A program made the translations under genes and the position numbers. The notes below the pieces were generated by a model. It did no database searches. It was not told the origin of the DNA and saw only the letters and a list, made by a program, of their open reading frames with translations. Positions 1 through 9,207 of a DNA stretch of 24,569 nucleotides are shown here, in pieces. Source of the stretch: Pseudomonadaceae bacterium UBA836 (GTDB lineage: Bacteria > Pseudomonadota > Gammaproteobacteria > Pseudomonadales > Pseudomonadaceae); assembly GCA_002296055.1 (NCBI GenBank), contig DBHE01000098.1, positions 15,036 to 39,604 of the forward strand, given 5' to 3'. Position 1 is the first letter of the stretch, and every line of letters starts with the position of its first letter.

Positions 1-223
1 CCGCCAATCAAGGAGCGAGAAGCGCAATTTGGTCATTCCAAATAAGCGACGAGCGACGCCGAGTGGCGGCTTTACAGGCGCAACCCGCAGGGCCGGGGCC
101 ATTTTTTGGCCATGCTGCGTTGTCGGTCGCTTATGTATAGCGACTACACTGCGCTTCCTCCGCCTTGCCTGGCCAAAAAATGGCCTCCGGCAGGCGGGTG
201 AACGAAACGTCAACAGGCCCTAG
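1..223. repeat. Probable dispersed intergenic repeat, rich in inverted repeats
   Basis: No credible gene is seen here. The block holds three inverted repeats: ATTTGG/CCAAAT at 27-32 and 38-43 with a 5-nt loop; GGCCATTTTTTGGCCA at 97-112 perfectly matched by its reverse complement at 170-185; and GTCGCT/AGCGAC inside the intervening loop, around 126-144. The large stem extends by five more pairs (92-96 with 187-191) across a one-base bulge. A 64-codon open frame at 29-223 crosses all of this. Its translation is Arg/Ala/Cys-rich, has no recognisable domain, and ends in a GERNVNRP-like tail that I recall from spurious ORFs annotated over a repeat in pseudomonads and marine gammaproteobacteria, so I do not call it a gene. 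The right edge seems to be near CAACAGGCCCTAG (211-223); the left edge may lie outside the window. Family membership is from memory, hence moderate confidence. Confidence 0.45.
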
Positions 224-310
224 GTAAAAGTGTGTAAATTCACTAGGGCTGGCCGGGCTTATTGCCTAGAGTCCCTAGTCGCTAAATGCTACTCCCGGAC
301 CCTGACCTTT
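218..310 (+). promoter_or_regulatory. Upstream region of the efflux operon with repeated CCCTAG motifs
   Basis: CCCTAG occurs at 218-223 and 273-278, and its reverse complement CTAGGG at 243-248, with a further CCTAG at 265-269, all within 93 bp of the muxA start. The opposed copies could form alternative hairpins or an operator. A weak sigma-70-like pair, TTGCCT (262-267) and TAAATG (283-288) with a 15-bp spacer, overlaps the last copy. No regulator gene is adjacent in the window, so the binding protein, if any, is unknown. Confidence 0.25.
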
Positions 311-1567
311 ATGTCTTCTTCTGCTCTATTCTCCCGTGCACGGGCCAAGTGGTTGCTGCTGCTTGCAGCGATTGTCGCTGCCCTGGTATTTGCCTGGTAT
401 CAATTCTCCGGTTCTGCCGCGCCAGCCCCCATGTCCCATCGGATGGCCTTCGGTGCGCCCGCAGTGGTGCGAGTGGTGCCAGTGCAGCGTGCTGCGCTGG
501 ATGTGCAGATAAAATCGATTGGCACAGTGACCCCCTTGAATACCGTGGTTGTTCAGAGCCGCGTCAATGGCGTGCTGGAGCGGGTGGTGTTTACCGAAGG
601 CGCGGTGGTAGAACAGGGCGAGTTGCTGGCCGAGGTTGACCCGCTGCCCTACAAGGCGCAGCTGGAACAGGCTGAGGGCCAGCTACAGCAGAGCCGCGCC
701 ACGCTGGAGAACGCGCGTGCTGATTTGACCCTGTACGAGACCCTGTGGGAGCAGGACTCCATCGCCCGCCAGCAACTGAGCGATCAGCGCGCCATGGTCA
801 ACGAGTTATTGGGCACCGTGCGCGCCAATCAGGCAGCTGTTGACGATGCTCGCCTGCAATTGTCCTGGACTCGCATCACTGCGCCGCTGGCTGGTCGCCT
901 GGGCCTGCGCAAGGTGGATCAGGGCAACCTGGTTACCGGCAGCGAAGCTGAGGGCATTGTCAGCATCACTCAAATGCAACCGATCGCGGTCAACTTCACG
1001 GTGCCAGAGGTCGACGTGCCGACCCTACGCCGCTCCTTCCTCGGTTCCGGACCGCTCAAGGTCGAAGTGCTGGACCGCAACGATCAGCAGGTTATCGCCA
1101 CCGGCGAGCTGACCACGCTGGACAACCAGATTGATACTGCCACCGGTACCCTGCGGGTCCGTGGTCAGTTTGCCAATGAAGACGAAGCGCTGTTTCCCAA
1201 CCAGTTTGTCAATGTGCGGCTACGTTTGAGTACCCTGCAGGATGTACTCACCATCCCGGCGGATGCGGTGCAGTTTGGCAGCAGTCGTACCTACGTGTAC
1301 GTGGTAGAAGGCACCCAGGCCTTTGTACGCGAAGTAACCCTGGGCCCCAGCGCTGATGGCAAGGTCGCCGTGACCGATGGCCTCAAGCAGGGCGAGCAAG
1401 TGGTGCTGGAAGGGCTGGATCGCCTGCGTGACGGCAAGGAGGTAGTGATACCTGATGCCAATGGTGAAGTAGCCCGTCCGCCGCAAACCGCCCAGGCTGC
1501 CCCTGGTGAGCGTCGCCGGCCCGGTGCGGGTACCGGTGAGCGTCGCGGCCCCCCTCCGGCCAACTGA
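311..1567 (+). CDS. muxA: RND efflux periplasmic adaptor (membrane fusion) subunit, MdtA/MuxA type
   Basis: This is the periplasmic adaptor that joins the RND pumps encoded downstream to the outer-membrane channel. The open frame extends upstream to 230, but the extra residues have no signal-like character. The ATG at 311 gives a 418-aa protein whose N-terminus is a short basic stretch and one hydrophobic segment (about residues 14-30), as expected for an inner-membrane-anchored adaptor; the ribosome-binding site there is weak. Visible elements are a first lipoyl half-motif with VNGVLERVVFTEGAVVEQG (about 86-103), an alpha-helical hairpin rich in Gln/Ala/Leu (about 113-182), a second lipoyl half with TRITAPLAGRLGLR (187-200), then beta-barrel and membrane-proximal domains. 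The C-terminal tail is Pro/Arg/Gly-rich and low complexity. It lies 10 bp upstream of the first pump gene. The best family match is MdtA/MuxA, because two RND genes follow. Confidence 0.9.
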   Translation: MSSSALFSRARAKWLLLLAAIVAALVFAWYQFSGSAAPAPMSHRMAFGAPAVVRVVPVQRAALDVQIKSIGTVTPLNTVVVQSRVNGVLERVVFTEGAVVEQGELLAEVDPLPYKAQLEQAEGQLQQSRATLENARADLTLYETLWEQDSIARQQLSDQRAMVNELLGTVRANQAAVDDARLQLSWTRITAPLAGRLGLRKVDQGNLVTGSEAEGIVSITQMQPIAVNFTVPEVDVPTLRRSFLGSGPLKVEVLDRNDQQVIATGELTTLDNQIDTATGTLRVRGQFANEDEALFPNQFVNVRLRLSTLQDVLTIPADAVQFGSSRTYVYVVEGTQAFVREVTLGPSADGKVAVTDGLKQGEQVVLEGLDRLRDGKEVVIPDANGEVARPPQTAQAAPGERRRPGAGTGERRGPPPAN

Positions 1568-1577
1568 GTAAGCCGGC

Positions 1578-4500
1578 ATGAAAAGCCTGTCTACCCCCTT
1601 TATTCTGCGTCCGGTCGCCACCTCGCTGTTGATGCTGGCCTTTATGGCTGCCGGCTTGTTGGCCTGGCGGCTGCTGCCGGTCGCCGCGCTGCCGCAGGTC
1701 GACTACCCGATCATCCAGGTGTTCACCTTCCAGCCTGGCGCCAGCCCGGAAATCACCGCGCGCACCATCACCGCCCCGCTGGAACGGCACCTGGGGCAGA
1801 TCCCCGGGCTCAAGCAGATGTCTTCGACCAGCTCGGGTGGCGCTTCGGTGATAACCCTGCAGTTTGACCTGGATGAAGATTTGGGCGTCGCCGAGCAGGA
1901 AGTGCAGGCGGCCATGAATACCGCAGACAGTCTGCTGCCCAGCGACCTGCCAACGCCGCCGATCTATCGCAAGGTTAACCCGGCGGACGCACCTATCCTG
2001 ACCCTGGCGATTACCTCTGACAGCCTGCCGCTACCGGAAGTACACGATCTGGTCGACACCCGTATGGCGCAAAAGCTGGCACAACTGTCCGGCGTCGGCA
2101 TGGTCAGCCTGGCCGGCGGTCAACGCCCGGCCCTGCGTGTACTGATCAACCCGCGTGCGCTGACCGCCTATGGTTTGAGTCTGGACAGCGTGCGTCAGAG
2201 TATCGCGGCCACCAACGTCAATCAGCCCAAGGGCAGTTTTGACGGCCCGACCCGTTCCACCATGCTCGATGCCAACGATCAGATTCGCTCGGTGGATGAT
2301 TACCGCAACCTGATCATCACCTGGCAGGACGGTGCGCCGCTGCGCCTGGGTGATGTGGCAACCATTGTTGACGGCGCCGAAGATCGCTTTCTTGCTGCCT
2401 GGGCCAATAGTCAGCCGGCGGTGCTACTGAACGTGCAGCGCCAGCCCGGCGCCAATGTGATCGATGTAACCGACCGGGTACGTGAGTTGCTGCCGCAATT
2501 GACCTCGACCCTGCCGGCCGCAGTCGATGTTGCGGTGCTGACCGACCGTACCCACAGCATTCGTGCCTCGGTCAGCGATACCCAGAAAGAGCTGTTGTTT
2601 GCTATCGCGCTGGTGGTGCTGGTGACGTTTGTCTTCCTGCGCAGTCCGTCGGCCACGATCATCCCCAGTGTGGCAGTGCCGCTGTCACTGGTTGGCACCT
2701 TTGCTTTCATGTATCTGATGGAGTTCTCGGTCAACAACCTGACGTTGATGGCGCTGACCATTGCGACCGGGTTTGTGGTCGATGACGCCATCGTTATGCT
2801 GGAGAACGTGGCCCGCCACCGGGAGATGGGCAAGTCGCCGATGCAGGCGGCGCTGGCTGGCGCGGGCGAGATCGGTTTTACCTTGATGTCGCTAACCTTC
2901 TCGCTGGTAGCGGTGTTGATTCCGCTGCTGTTCATGCCGGATGTGGTGGGACGGCTGTTCCACGAGTTTGCCATTACCCTGGCGGTGGCCATCGTCATCT
3001 CGCTGGTAGTGTCGCTGACGCTCACGCCGATGATGTGCGCGCGCATGCTGCACACCCCGCCGCAGGAGCACGCCGGCGGCTTTTTACACGGGGTGATCGA
3101 GCGCTACGGTCGTGCGCTGGATTGGGTGCTGGAGCGTCAGCGCGCCACCCTGCTGGTGATGTTGGGCACCATCGCATTGACCGGCCTGCTGTATCTGGCG
3201 GTGGACAAGGACTTCTTCCCGGTGCAGGACAGCAACGTCATTCAGGTGATTACCGAGGCGCCGCAGGACATCTCCTTCAGCGCTATGGCCGAGCGTCAGC
3301 GCGAGCTGGCTGTCGCCTTGCTGGAAGATCCGGCGATCGAGAACCTGTCCTCTTTCATTGGTGTGGATGGCAGCAACGTGACGCTGAACAGCGGCCGCTT
3401 GCTGATCAACCTGCCGCCGCACAGCGAGCGCGACGAGAGCCTGTTTACCGTGATGGACCGGCTGCGTGAGCGCGCCGCCGAGGTGCCGGGTATCACCGCC
3501 TGGTTCCAACCGGTGCAGGAGCTGACCATCGAAGACCGGGTCAGCCGCACCCAGTACCAGTTCAGCCTAACCAGCCTGGACAGCGACGAGCTGCGCGAAT
3601 GGGTCCCGCAGATGGTCGACGCCTTGAGTGCGCGCCCGGAATTGCAGGATGTAGCCTCTGACCTGCAGCAGCAGGGGTTGGAAGCCTATGTGGAAATTGA
3701 CCGAGACGCCGCCGCGCGCCTGGGGCTGAATGTCACCGATGTGGCCAATACGCTGTACAACGCCTTCGGCCAGCGGCAGATCGCGACGCTGTTCACCCAA
3801 GCCAACCAGTATCGCGTGATCATGGAAGTTGACCCGCAGTTTGCTGGCACCCCGGACAGCTTGCGCAACCTGCACGTGACCAGCGGCGACGGCAGCTCCA
3901 TCCCGCTGGCCAGTGTGGCTCAGGTACATCAGCGCAGCGCAGCGCTGTTGATCAACCACCAGGGGCAATTCCCGGCCACTACCGTGTCTTTCAATCTGGC
4001 GCCGGGCGCGTCGCTCGGTGAGGCGGTTGAGGCTATCGAAGCTGTGCAGCAGCAATTGCAGCTGCCGGTCAGTGTGGAGCTGCGCTTCCAGGGCGCCGCC
4101 GAGGCTTTCCGCGCCTCCCTGAGTAATACCCTGTGGCTGATCTTGGCTGCGGTGCTGACCATGTATATCGTGCTGGGTGTGTTGTATGAGAGCACCATTC
4201 ATCCGGTCACCATTCTGTCCACGCTGCCGTCTGCGACGGTGGGTGCGCTCTTGGCGCTGCTGCTGACCGACCGGGCGCTGGATATGATCTCGGTGGTGGG
4301 CATCGTGCTGCTGATCGGTCTGGTGAAGAAGAACGGCATCATGATGGTCGACTTCGCACTGGAGGCCCAGCGCCATCAGGGGATGAGCCCGCGTGAGGCA
4401 ATTCACCGGGCAGCCATGCTGCGTTTTCGACCGATTCTGATGACCACGCTGGCAGCGTTGTTTGGCGCACTGCCGCTGATGCTGGCCAGTGGCTCGGGCG

Positions 4501-4652
4501 CTGAGCTGCGCCAGCCGCTGGGTGTGGTGATGGTCGGCGGTCTGCTGGTCAGCCAGGTGCTGACGCTGTTTACCACGCCGGTGGTGTATCTGTTCTTTGA
4601 TCGTCTGACCCGGCAGCCAGAGTCTGCTCCCGTGGCTGAGGCTGCGCCGTGA
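1578..4652 (+). CDS. muxB: RND multidrug efflux permease, MdtB/MuxB type
   Basis: This is an inner-membrane, proton-driven RND pump subunit of 1024 aa, a normal length for hydrophobe/amphiphile efflux RND proteins. The N-terminus (residues 1-50) shows the usual [10 protein letters not shown] first transmembrane helix followed by [11 protein letters not shown]. The proton-relay residues are present: Asp402-Asp403 in the [13 protein letters not shown] motif of TM4, Lys917/918 in [14 protein letters not shown] of TM10, and Arg951 in [12 protein letters not shown] of TM11. Two large periplasmic loops separate the helix bundles. In E. coli MdtB and MdtC, and in P. aeruginosa MuxB and MuxC, the two paralogues form a mixed trimer; the presence here of two adjacent, distinct RND genes with one adaptor supports the same arrangement. 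The start ATG is 10 bp after the muxA stop, and the stop overlaps the next start. The order B then C is assigned by position. Confidence 0.92.
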   Translation: MKSLSTPFILRPVATSLLMLAFMAAGLLAWRLLPVAALPQVDYPIIQVFTFQPGASPEITARTITAPLERHLGQIPGLKQMSSTSSGGASVITLQFDLDEDLGVAEQEVQAAMNTADSLLPSDLPTPPIYRKVNPADAPILTLAITSDSLPLPEVHDLVDTRMAQKLAQLSGVGMVSLAGGQRPALRVLINPRALTAYGLSLDSVRQSIAATNVNQPKGSFDGPTRSTMLDANDQIRSVDDYRNLIITWQDGAPLRLGDVATIVDGAEDRFLAAWANSQPAVLLNVQRQPGANVIDVTDRVRELLPQLTSTLPAAVDVAVLTDRTHSIRASVSDTQKELLFAIALVVLVTFVFLRSPSATIIPSVAVPLSLVGTFAFMYLMEFSVNNLTLMALTIATGFVVDDAIVMLENVARHREMGKSPMQAALAGAGEIGFTLMSLTFSLVAVLIPLLFMPDVVGRLFHEFAITLAVAIVISLVVSLTLTPMMCARMLHTPPQEHAGGFLHGVIERYGRALDWVLERQRATLLVMLGTIALTGLLYLAVDKDFFPVQDSNVIQVITEAPQDISFSAMAERQRELAVALLEDPAIENLSSFIGVDGSNVTLNSGRLLINLPPHSERDESLFTVMDRLRERAAEVPGITAWFQPVQELTIEDRVSRTQYQFSLTSLDSDELREWVPQMVDALSARPELQDVASDLQQQGLEAYVEIDRDAAARLGLNVTDVANTLYNAFGQRQIATLFTQANQYRVIMEVDPQFAGTPDSLRNLHVTSGDGSSIPLASVAQVHQRSAALLINHQGQFPATTVSFNLAPGASLGEAVEAIEAVQQQLQLPVSVELRFQGAAEAFRASLSNTLWLILAAVLTMYIVLGVLYESTIHPVTILSTLPSATVGALLALLLTDRALDMISVVGIVLLIGLVKKNGIMMVDFALEAQRHQGMSPREAIHRAAMLRFRPILMTTLAALFGALPLMLASGSGAELRQPLGVVMVGGLLVSQVLTLFTTPVVYLFFDRLTRQPESAPVAEAAP

Positions 4653-7600
4653 GCATCGAGACTGGCATGCTGCGACGTCCGGTTGGGCTGTCGCTGCTGG
4701 CCCTGGCGCTGGTGCTGGTCGGCCTGCTGTGCTGGCGCCTGCTGCCTGTGGCCCCGCTGCCGCAGGTGGAAGTGCCGATGATCGTGGTCACCGCCAGCCT
4801 GCCGGGTGCCAGCCCGGAAAGCATGGCCACCACCGTGGCAACGCCCCTGGAGCGTGCCCTGGGGGCTATCTCGGGGGTGACAGAAATCTCATCCTCATCC
4901 AACCAGGGGTCTGCTCAGGTGGCCTTGGCCTTTGAGTTGGACCGTGACCTGAACGAGGCGGCGCGAGAAGTGCAGGCCGCCATTAACGCCGTGCGCGGTG
5001 ATTTACCCGCGGGCATGCCGGGCAACCCCGAGTACCACAAGATCGATCCGTCGCAGGCGCCGGTTATGGGGCTGGCACTCAGTTCCTCCAACCTCTCGCC
5101 GAGTGAGCTGTATGACATTGGCTCGACCATTCTGGCGCAGAAAATAGCGCAGATTTCCGGCGTCGGTGAAGTTAGCGTCGGTGGTGCCTCACTGCCGGCG
5201 GTGCGCGTGCAGTTGGATGCTGGTGCCTTGCTGCACTACGGCATTTCGCTGGACGAGGTGCGGACCGCGATCTCCAACAGCAACGCGCTGCGGCCGATGG
5301 GCGTGATCGAGGAGGGCAGTCACCGCTGGCAGGTGCAGACCAGTGAGGCGCTGCGTACCGCGGCGGCTTATCGGAGCCTGATTGTCCGCTACCAGGATGG
5401 CGCGGCCGTGCGCCTGGGCGATGTCGCGCAGGTCACCGATTCGGTCGAGAACCGCTACAGCGCCGGTTTTCACAACGACAAGGCCGCGGTCATTCTTAGC
5501 GTGAGCCGGCAGAGCGGCGCCAACATCGTGGAAACCGTGGACAACATCCGCGAGCGGCTGCCGCAGCTGTACAACCTGATTCCGGCCGACGCCGAACTGA
5601 CCGTCATCAGTGATCGTTCTCCGGTCATTCGCGCCACGCTGCGCGAGGCGCAAATTTCCTTGCTGCTCGCCTCCCTGCTGGTGGTGCTGGTGGTCTGGTT
5701 GTTCCTCGGTAACCTGCGCGCTGCGCTGATTCCCTCGACGGCGATTCCGGTGTCGCTGATCGGCAGTTTTGTCGTCATGTATCTGTGCGGCTTTTCACTC
5801 AACAACCTGTCGCTGATGGCCTTGATCGTGGGCGCCGGGCTGGTGGTGGACGATGCCATTGTGGTGCTGGAAAACGTTCAGCGGCACATGGCCAACGGCC
5901 TGTCGCCCATGCAGGCTGCGGCACGCAGTGCCCGTGAACTGCGTTTTACCCTGATTGCCATGACCCTGGCACTGGCGGTGGTGTTTGCGTCCATCCTGTT
6001 GCTGGGCGGGCTGATTCAGCAGTTGTTCCAGGAGTTCTCCATTACCCTGGTGGCGGCCATGCTGATTTCGCTGTTGGTATCGCTGACCCTGACGCCAGCG
6101 CTATGCGCCCTGTGGCTTAAGCCGGGGCAGCAGCCGGTGGCGGAAAAGGATGATCAGGACTCGTTGTTTGCCAGCCTGCATCGTGGCTATGCGCGCTCGC
6201 TGCATTGGCTGTTGCGCTTTCGCCCACTGGCTATCGTGCTGCTGCTGGGCGCGGTGGGGGCTAGCGGGTATTTGCTGGCGAACTTGCCGGAAGAGTCTCT
6301 GCCGCAGCAGGACAGCGGCCAGATCAACGGCTTCCTGCGGGGTGATGACGGTTTATCCTTCCAGGTCATGCAGCCGAAAATTGAGGCCTATCGTCAGTAC
6401 ATTCTCAGTGATCCGGCGGTTGCCGATCTGACGGGCACCTCCGGCGGCGATCGCGGGCTGACCAACACTCAGCTGTCGATCAAGCTGAAACCCCTGTCCG
6501 AGCGCACCGCCTCTGCGCAGGAAGTCGTGGAGCGTCTGCGCGCCGGTGCGCCACAGATTCCGGGCATCATGATGTTTCTGATGGTGGAGCAGGACCTGTT
6601 CTTCCGCCCGCCGTTCCGGCGCAGCGAGTACGAGGTGCTGCTGCGCTCGGATTCGCTGGAGGCGCTGAAACAGTGGTCGCGCACGGTGGCGCAGGCAATG
6701 GAACAAAGCCCGTTGCTGACTGACGTGGACTCGATGGACGGCGATGAGACACGCCAGGTCGTGCTGGATATCGACCGCGAGGCAGCCCGCCGCTTGGGTA
6801 TCGACATGCAAACCATCGCCTCGGTGCTGAACAACTCCTTTTCACAACGTCAGGTCGCTACGCTGTACGACGAACTCAACCAGTATCGTGTGGTAATGGA
6901 GCTTGCCCCTCGCTACACCGAGAGCCCGGCGGTGTTGTCGCAACTCGAGGCGCTGACGGCAGATGGTCAACGGGTGCCGTTCTCTACCTTTGCCAGTTGG
7001 GACTACGGCATGGGCGAAGATCGTATCCGCCATGAGGGGCAGTTTGCGTCGATGGGGATAGGTTACGCCTTGCCCGATGGCGTAACCGACATTCAGGCGC
7101 GCGAAGCGATTGACCAGATCCTTAACGAGGTCATGTTGCCCAGCGAGGTACATCTGGCGCCACCCTCGGCTAACGACTTCAGCACCGTGCTCGATCCCTG
7201 GGTATTTGTGGTGGTGTTGCTGGCGGTGTACCTGGTATTGGGTGTGCTGTACGAGAGCACGCTGCATCCGCTGACCATTCTGTCGACTCTGCCACCGGCC
7301 GGGCTGGGCGCGCTGCTGGCGCTGAAGTTTGGCGGCCAGAATCTCAGCCTGATCGCGATGCTTGGCCTGTTTTTGCTGATTGGTATCGTGATGAAAAACG
7401 CCATCATGATGATCGACTTTGCCCTGGAGCTGCAGCGTCGCGACGGCTTGGCGCCGCGTCAGGCCATTGAGCGCGCGGCGCTGCTGCGTCTGCGCCCGAT
7501 CCTGATGACCAACCTGGCCGGCATGCTCGGCGCCGTGCCGCTGATCATGGGCTTTGGTGAAGGCGCAGAAATGCGTCGCCCGCTGGGTATGACTATTTTT

Positions 7601-7729
7601 GGCGGCCTGGCGCTTAGCCAACTGCTGACCCTTTACACCACCCCGGCGGTGTACCTGTATCTGGAAAACCTGCGTCAGCGCGTGTTGCGCCGCTGGGCGC
7701 AGGCCCATCCTTCCGAATCCTCTGTCTGA
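4649..7729 (+). CDS. muxC: RND multidrug efflux permease, MdtC/MuxC type
   Basis: This is the second RND pump subunit, 1026 aa. Its GTG start overlaps the TGA stop of the preceding pump gene (GTGA, 4 bp), indicating translational coupling and hence equimolar production. The proton-relay residues are intact: Asp401-Asp402 in [13 protein letters not shown], Lys916 in [14 protein letters not shown] and Arg949 in [13 protein letters not shown], so unlike some degenerate partners this subunit looks catalytically complete. The N-terminus ([26 protein letters not shown]) and the pore-domain architecture match the family. The sequence is clearly related to, but divergent from, its upstream paralogue, so the pair is an old duplication and not a recent tandem repeat. 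Known MdtABC and MuxABC-OpmB pumps export agents such as novobiocin, beta-lactams, macrolides or bile salts; the substrates here are not predictable from sequence. Confidence 0.92.
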   Translation: MSIETGMLRRPVGLSLLALALVLVGLLCWRLLPVAPLPQVEVPMIVVTASLPGASPESMATTVATPLERALGAISGVTEISSSSNQGSAQVALAFELDRDLNEAAREVQAAINAVRGDLPAGMPGNPEYHKIDPSQAPVMGLALSSSNLSPSELYDIGSTILAQKIAQISGVGEVSVGGASLPAVRVQLDAGALLHYGISLDEVRTAISNSNALRPMGVIEEGSHRWQVQTSEALRTAAAYRSLIVRYQDGAAVRLGDVAQVTDSVENRYSAGFHNDKAAVILSVSRQSGANIVETVDNIRERLPQLYNLIPADAELTVISDRSPVIRATLREAQISLLLASLLVVLVVWLFLGNLRAALIPSTAIPVSLIGSFVVMYLCGFSLNNLSLMALIVGAGLVVDDAIVVLENVQRHMANGLSPMQAAARSARELRFTLIAMTLALAVVFASILLLGGLIQQLFQEFSITLVAAMLISLLVSLTLTPALCALWLKPGQQPVAEKDDQDSLFASLHRGYARSLHWLLRFRPLAIVLLLGAVGASGYLLANLPEESLPQQDSGQINGFLRGDDGLSFQVMQPKIEAYRQYILSDPAVADLTGTSGGDRGLTNTQLSIKLKPLSERTASAQEVVERLRAGAPQIPGIMMFLMVEQDLFFRPPFRRSEYEVLLRSDSLEALKQWSRTVAQAMEQSPLLTDVDSMDGDETRQVVLDIDREAARRLGIDMQTIASVLNNSFSQRQVATLYDELNQYRVVMELAPRYTESPAVLSQLEALTADGQRVPFSTFASWDYGMGEDRIRHEGQFASMGIGYALPDGVTDIQAREAIDQILNEVMLPSEVHLAPPSANDFSTVLDPWVFVVVLLAVYLVLGVLYESTLHPLTILSTLPPAGLGALLALKFGGQNLSLIAMLGLFLLIGIVMKNAIMMIDFALELQRRDGLAPRQAIERAALLRLRPILMTNLAGMLGAVPLIMGFGEGAEMRRPLGMTIFGGLALSQLLTLYTTPAVYLYLENLRQRVLRRWAQAHPSESSV

Positions 7730-7745
7730 ACACCGGTTGCTGCCC

Positions 7746-9164
7746 ATGAAGCCTTTGCTGTTAACGTCTACCGTCCTGCTTGCCGCCGCCCTGGCTGGTT
7801 GCACCATGGGGCCGGATTACCGTCAACCGGCCATCGCCCAGCCGCTGGTACTCAAGTACGACCAGGGCTGGCAACCTTTGCCGGCCAAGGCTTGGGCCGA
7901 CAGTGGCGACTGGTGGGATGCCTTTGCCGACGCCGAGCTGAGCGCGCTGGTAGTCGAGGCCAACGCCAACAACCTGACCCTGGCCCAGGCCGCCGCCCGT
8001 TATCGCGCCGCTCTGGCTCAGCGTCGGCAGAGCAGCGCCGACTACATGCCGACCCTGAGCGCAGCGCTGGACACCAGCCGCAGTGGCGGCAGCGACAGCG
8101 CCAACACCGACAGCAGCCGCGCCCAGCTGGGGATCAGCTGGGAGCTGGACTTGTGGGGGCGGGTACGGCGGCAGGTGGAGTCTTCAACCGCGGCGCTGGA
8201 TGCCAGTGCTGCTGATCTGGCGGCTGCCCGGCTGTCGATTCAATTGGCGGTGGTCAACAGTTACGTCAACTTGCGCGCACTGGACGTGCAGCAGCGCATC
8301 CTGCAGCAGACGCTGTCATCGTCGGAGCGCTCAACCCAACTGACGCGCAACCAATACGACGCGGGTATCGTCTCGCGAGCCGACGTGATTCAGGCAGAAA
8401 CCCAGCTGCAATCGCTGCGCAGTGACTTGTACGACCTGGAGGCCCAACGGGCGATCGAAGAAAACACCCTGGCGGCGCTGCTCGGCCGGGCGCCGTCGTC
8501 CTTTGAGTCGGCAGCGGACGACAGCCTGCCAGTGGTGCCGCAGATTCCAGCCCAACTGCCCAGTGAGCTGATTGCCCGTCGCCCTGACGTGGTGTCTGCC
8601 GAGCGCGGCGTGGCCGCCGCGAATGCCGACATCGGGGTGGCCATTACCGCCTGGCTGCCGACCATCAGCCTGGGCGCCAGCGGCGGCGTCAGCGGTGAGT
8701 CGGTCAGTGACCTGTGGAATGCGCCGGTGCGCTTCTGGTCGGTCGGGCCGAGTCTGGCCCAGACGCTGTTCGATGGTGGCGCACGCAGCGCGGCGCGAGA
8801 CCTCGCCTATGCGCGCTATGACGAGCAGGTTGCTGCCTACCGTCAGACGGTATTGGATGCATTGACCGAGGTGGAAAATGCCCTCGCGACTACCGCGATT
8901 TTGCGTGAGAAAGCGGTACAGCAAGACAAGCTGGTGAGCCTGGCGGAGGAAAACGAGCGGGTGATCACCAACCGCTATCAATCAGGCCTGGTGTCCTATC
9001 TTGAGGTGGCCATCGCGCAGAACACCACGCTCAACGCCAAGCGTGGCCAGGTTAGCGTCACCAGCGCGCAACTTGCTGCCGCTGCGCAGCTCGCCGCCAG
9101 CATCGGTGGTGCCTGGGAGATTGGTGATGATGTGGGCGCGGCCGCTGAGCGGCCGCAGGAATAA
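7746..9164 (+). CDS. opmB: Outer-membrane efflux channel lipoprotein, OprM/OpmB (NodT) family
   Basis: This is the outer-membrane exit duct of the tripartite pump. The frame can begin at TTG 7737, but ATG 7746 directly gives a lipoprotein signal peptide: MKPLLL, a hydrophobic stretch, then the lipobox LAGC with Cys19 as the lipidation site, followed by TMGPDYRQP, the usual start of mature NodT/OprM channels. The mature part has two related halves, each with an alpha-helical hairpin; WELDLWGRVRRQVE and the later QTLFDGGARSAARDLAYARYDEQ are typical of the two OEP repeats. Length is 472 aa, normal for the family. The gene sits 16 bp after muxC and ends the operon at a hairpin. I assign opmB from its place after muxABC; by sequence alone the safe call is NodT-family outer-membrane factor. 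Confidence 0.9.
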   Translation: MKPLLLTSTVLLAAALAGCTMGPDYRQPAIAQPLVLKYDQGWQPLPAKAWADSGDWWDAFADAELSALVVEANANNLTLAQAAARYRAALAQRRQSSADYMPTLSAALDTSRSGGSDSANTDSSRAQLGISWELDLWGRVRRQVESSTAALDASAADLAAARLSIQLAVVNSYVNLRALDVQQRILQQTLSSSERSTQLTRNQYDAGIVSRADVIQAETQLQSLRSDLYDLEAQRAIEENTLAALLGRAPSSFESAADDSLPVVPQIPAQLPSELIARRPDVVSAERGVAAANADIGVAITAWLPTISLGASGGVSGESVSDLWNAPVRFWSVGPSLAQTLFDGGARSAARDLAYARYDEQVAAYRQTVLDALTEVENALATTAILREKAVQQDKLVSLAEENERVITNRYQSGLVSYLEVAIAQNTTLNAKRGQVSVTSAQLAAAAQLAASIGGAWEIGDDVGAAAERPQE

Positions 9165-9170
9165 CCTGAG

Positions 9171-9201
9171 GCGCGATCAGGCGTTCGATGCCTGATCGCG
9201 C
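9171..9201. terminator. Perfect 12-bp hairpin between convergent opmB and fumC
   Basis: GCGCGATCAGGC (9171-9182) and GCCTGATCGCGC (9190-9201) are perfect reverse complements with a 7-nt loop. The hairpin starts 6 bp after the opmB stop and ends 6 bp before the end of fumC on the other strand. Its symmetry suits a bidirectional terminator, although neither side carries a clear T-tract. Confidence 0.6.
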
Positions 9202-9207
9202 AGTGCC

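Noticed and set aside
29..223. 64-codon open frame in the 5' block as a gene
   Set aside because: It spans several inverted repeats, has no domain or convincing ribosome-binding site, and resembles translations of a dispersed repeat.
3567..4406. 279-codon open frame antisense to muxB
   Set aside because: Composition (His/Gln/Arg-rich) is that of the reverse strand of a high-GC coding gene; the sense frame is a clear RND pump.
6842..7807. 321-codon open frame antisense to muxC
   Set aside because: Shadow of muxC, with the same biased low-information composition and no domain.
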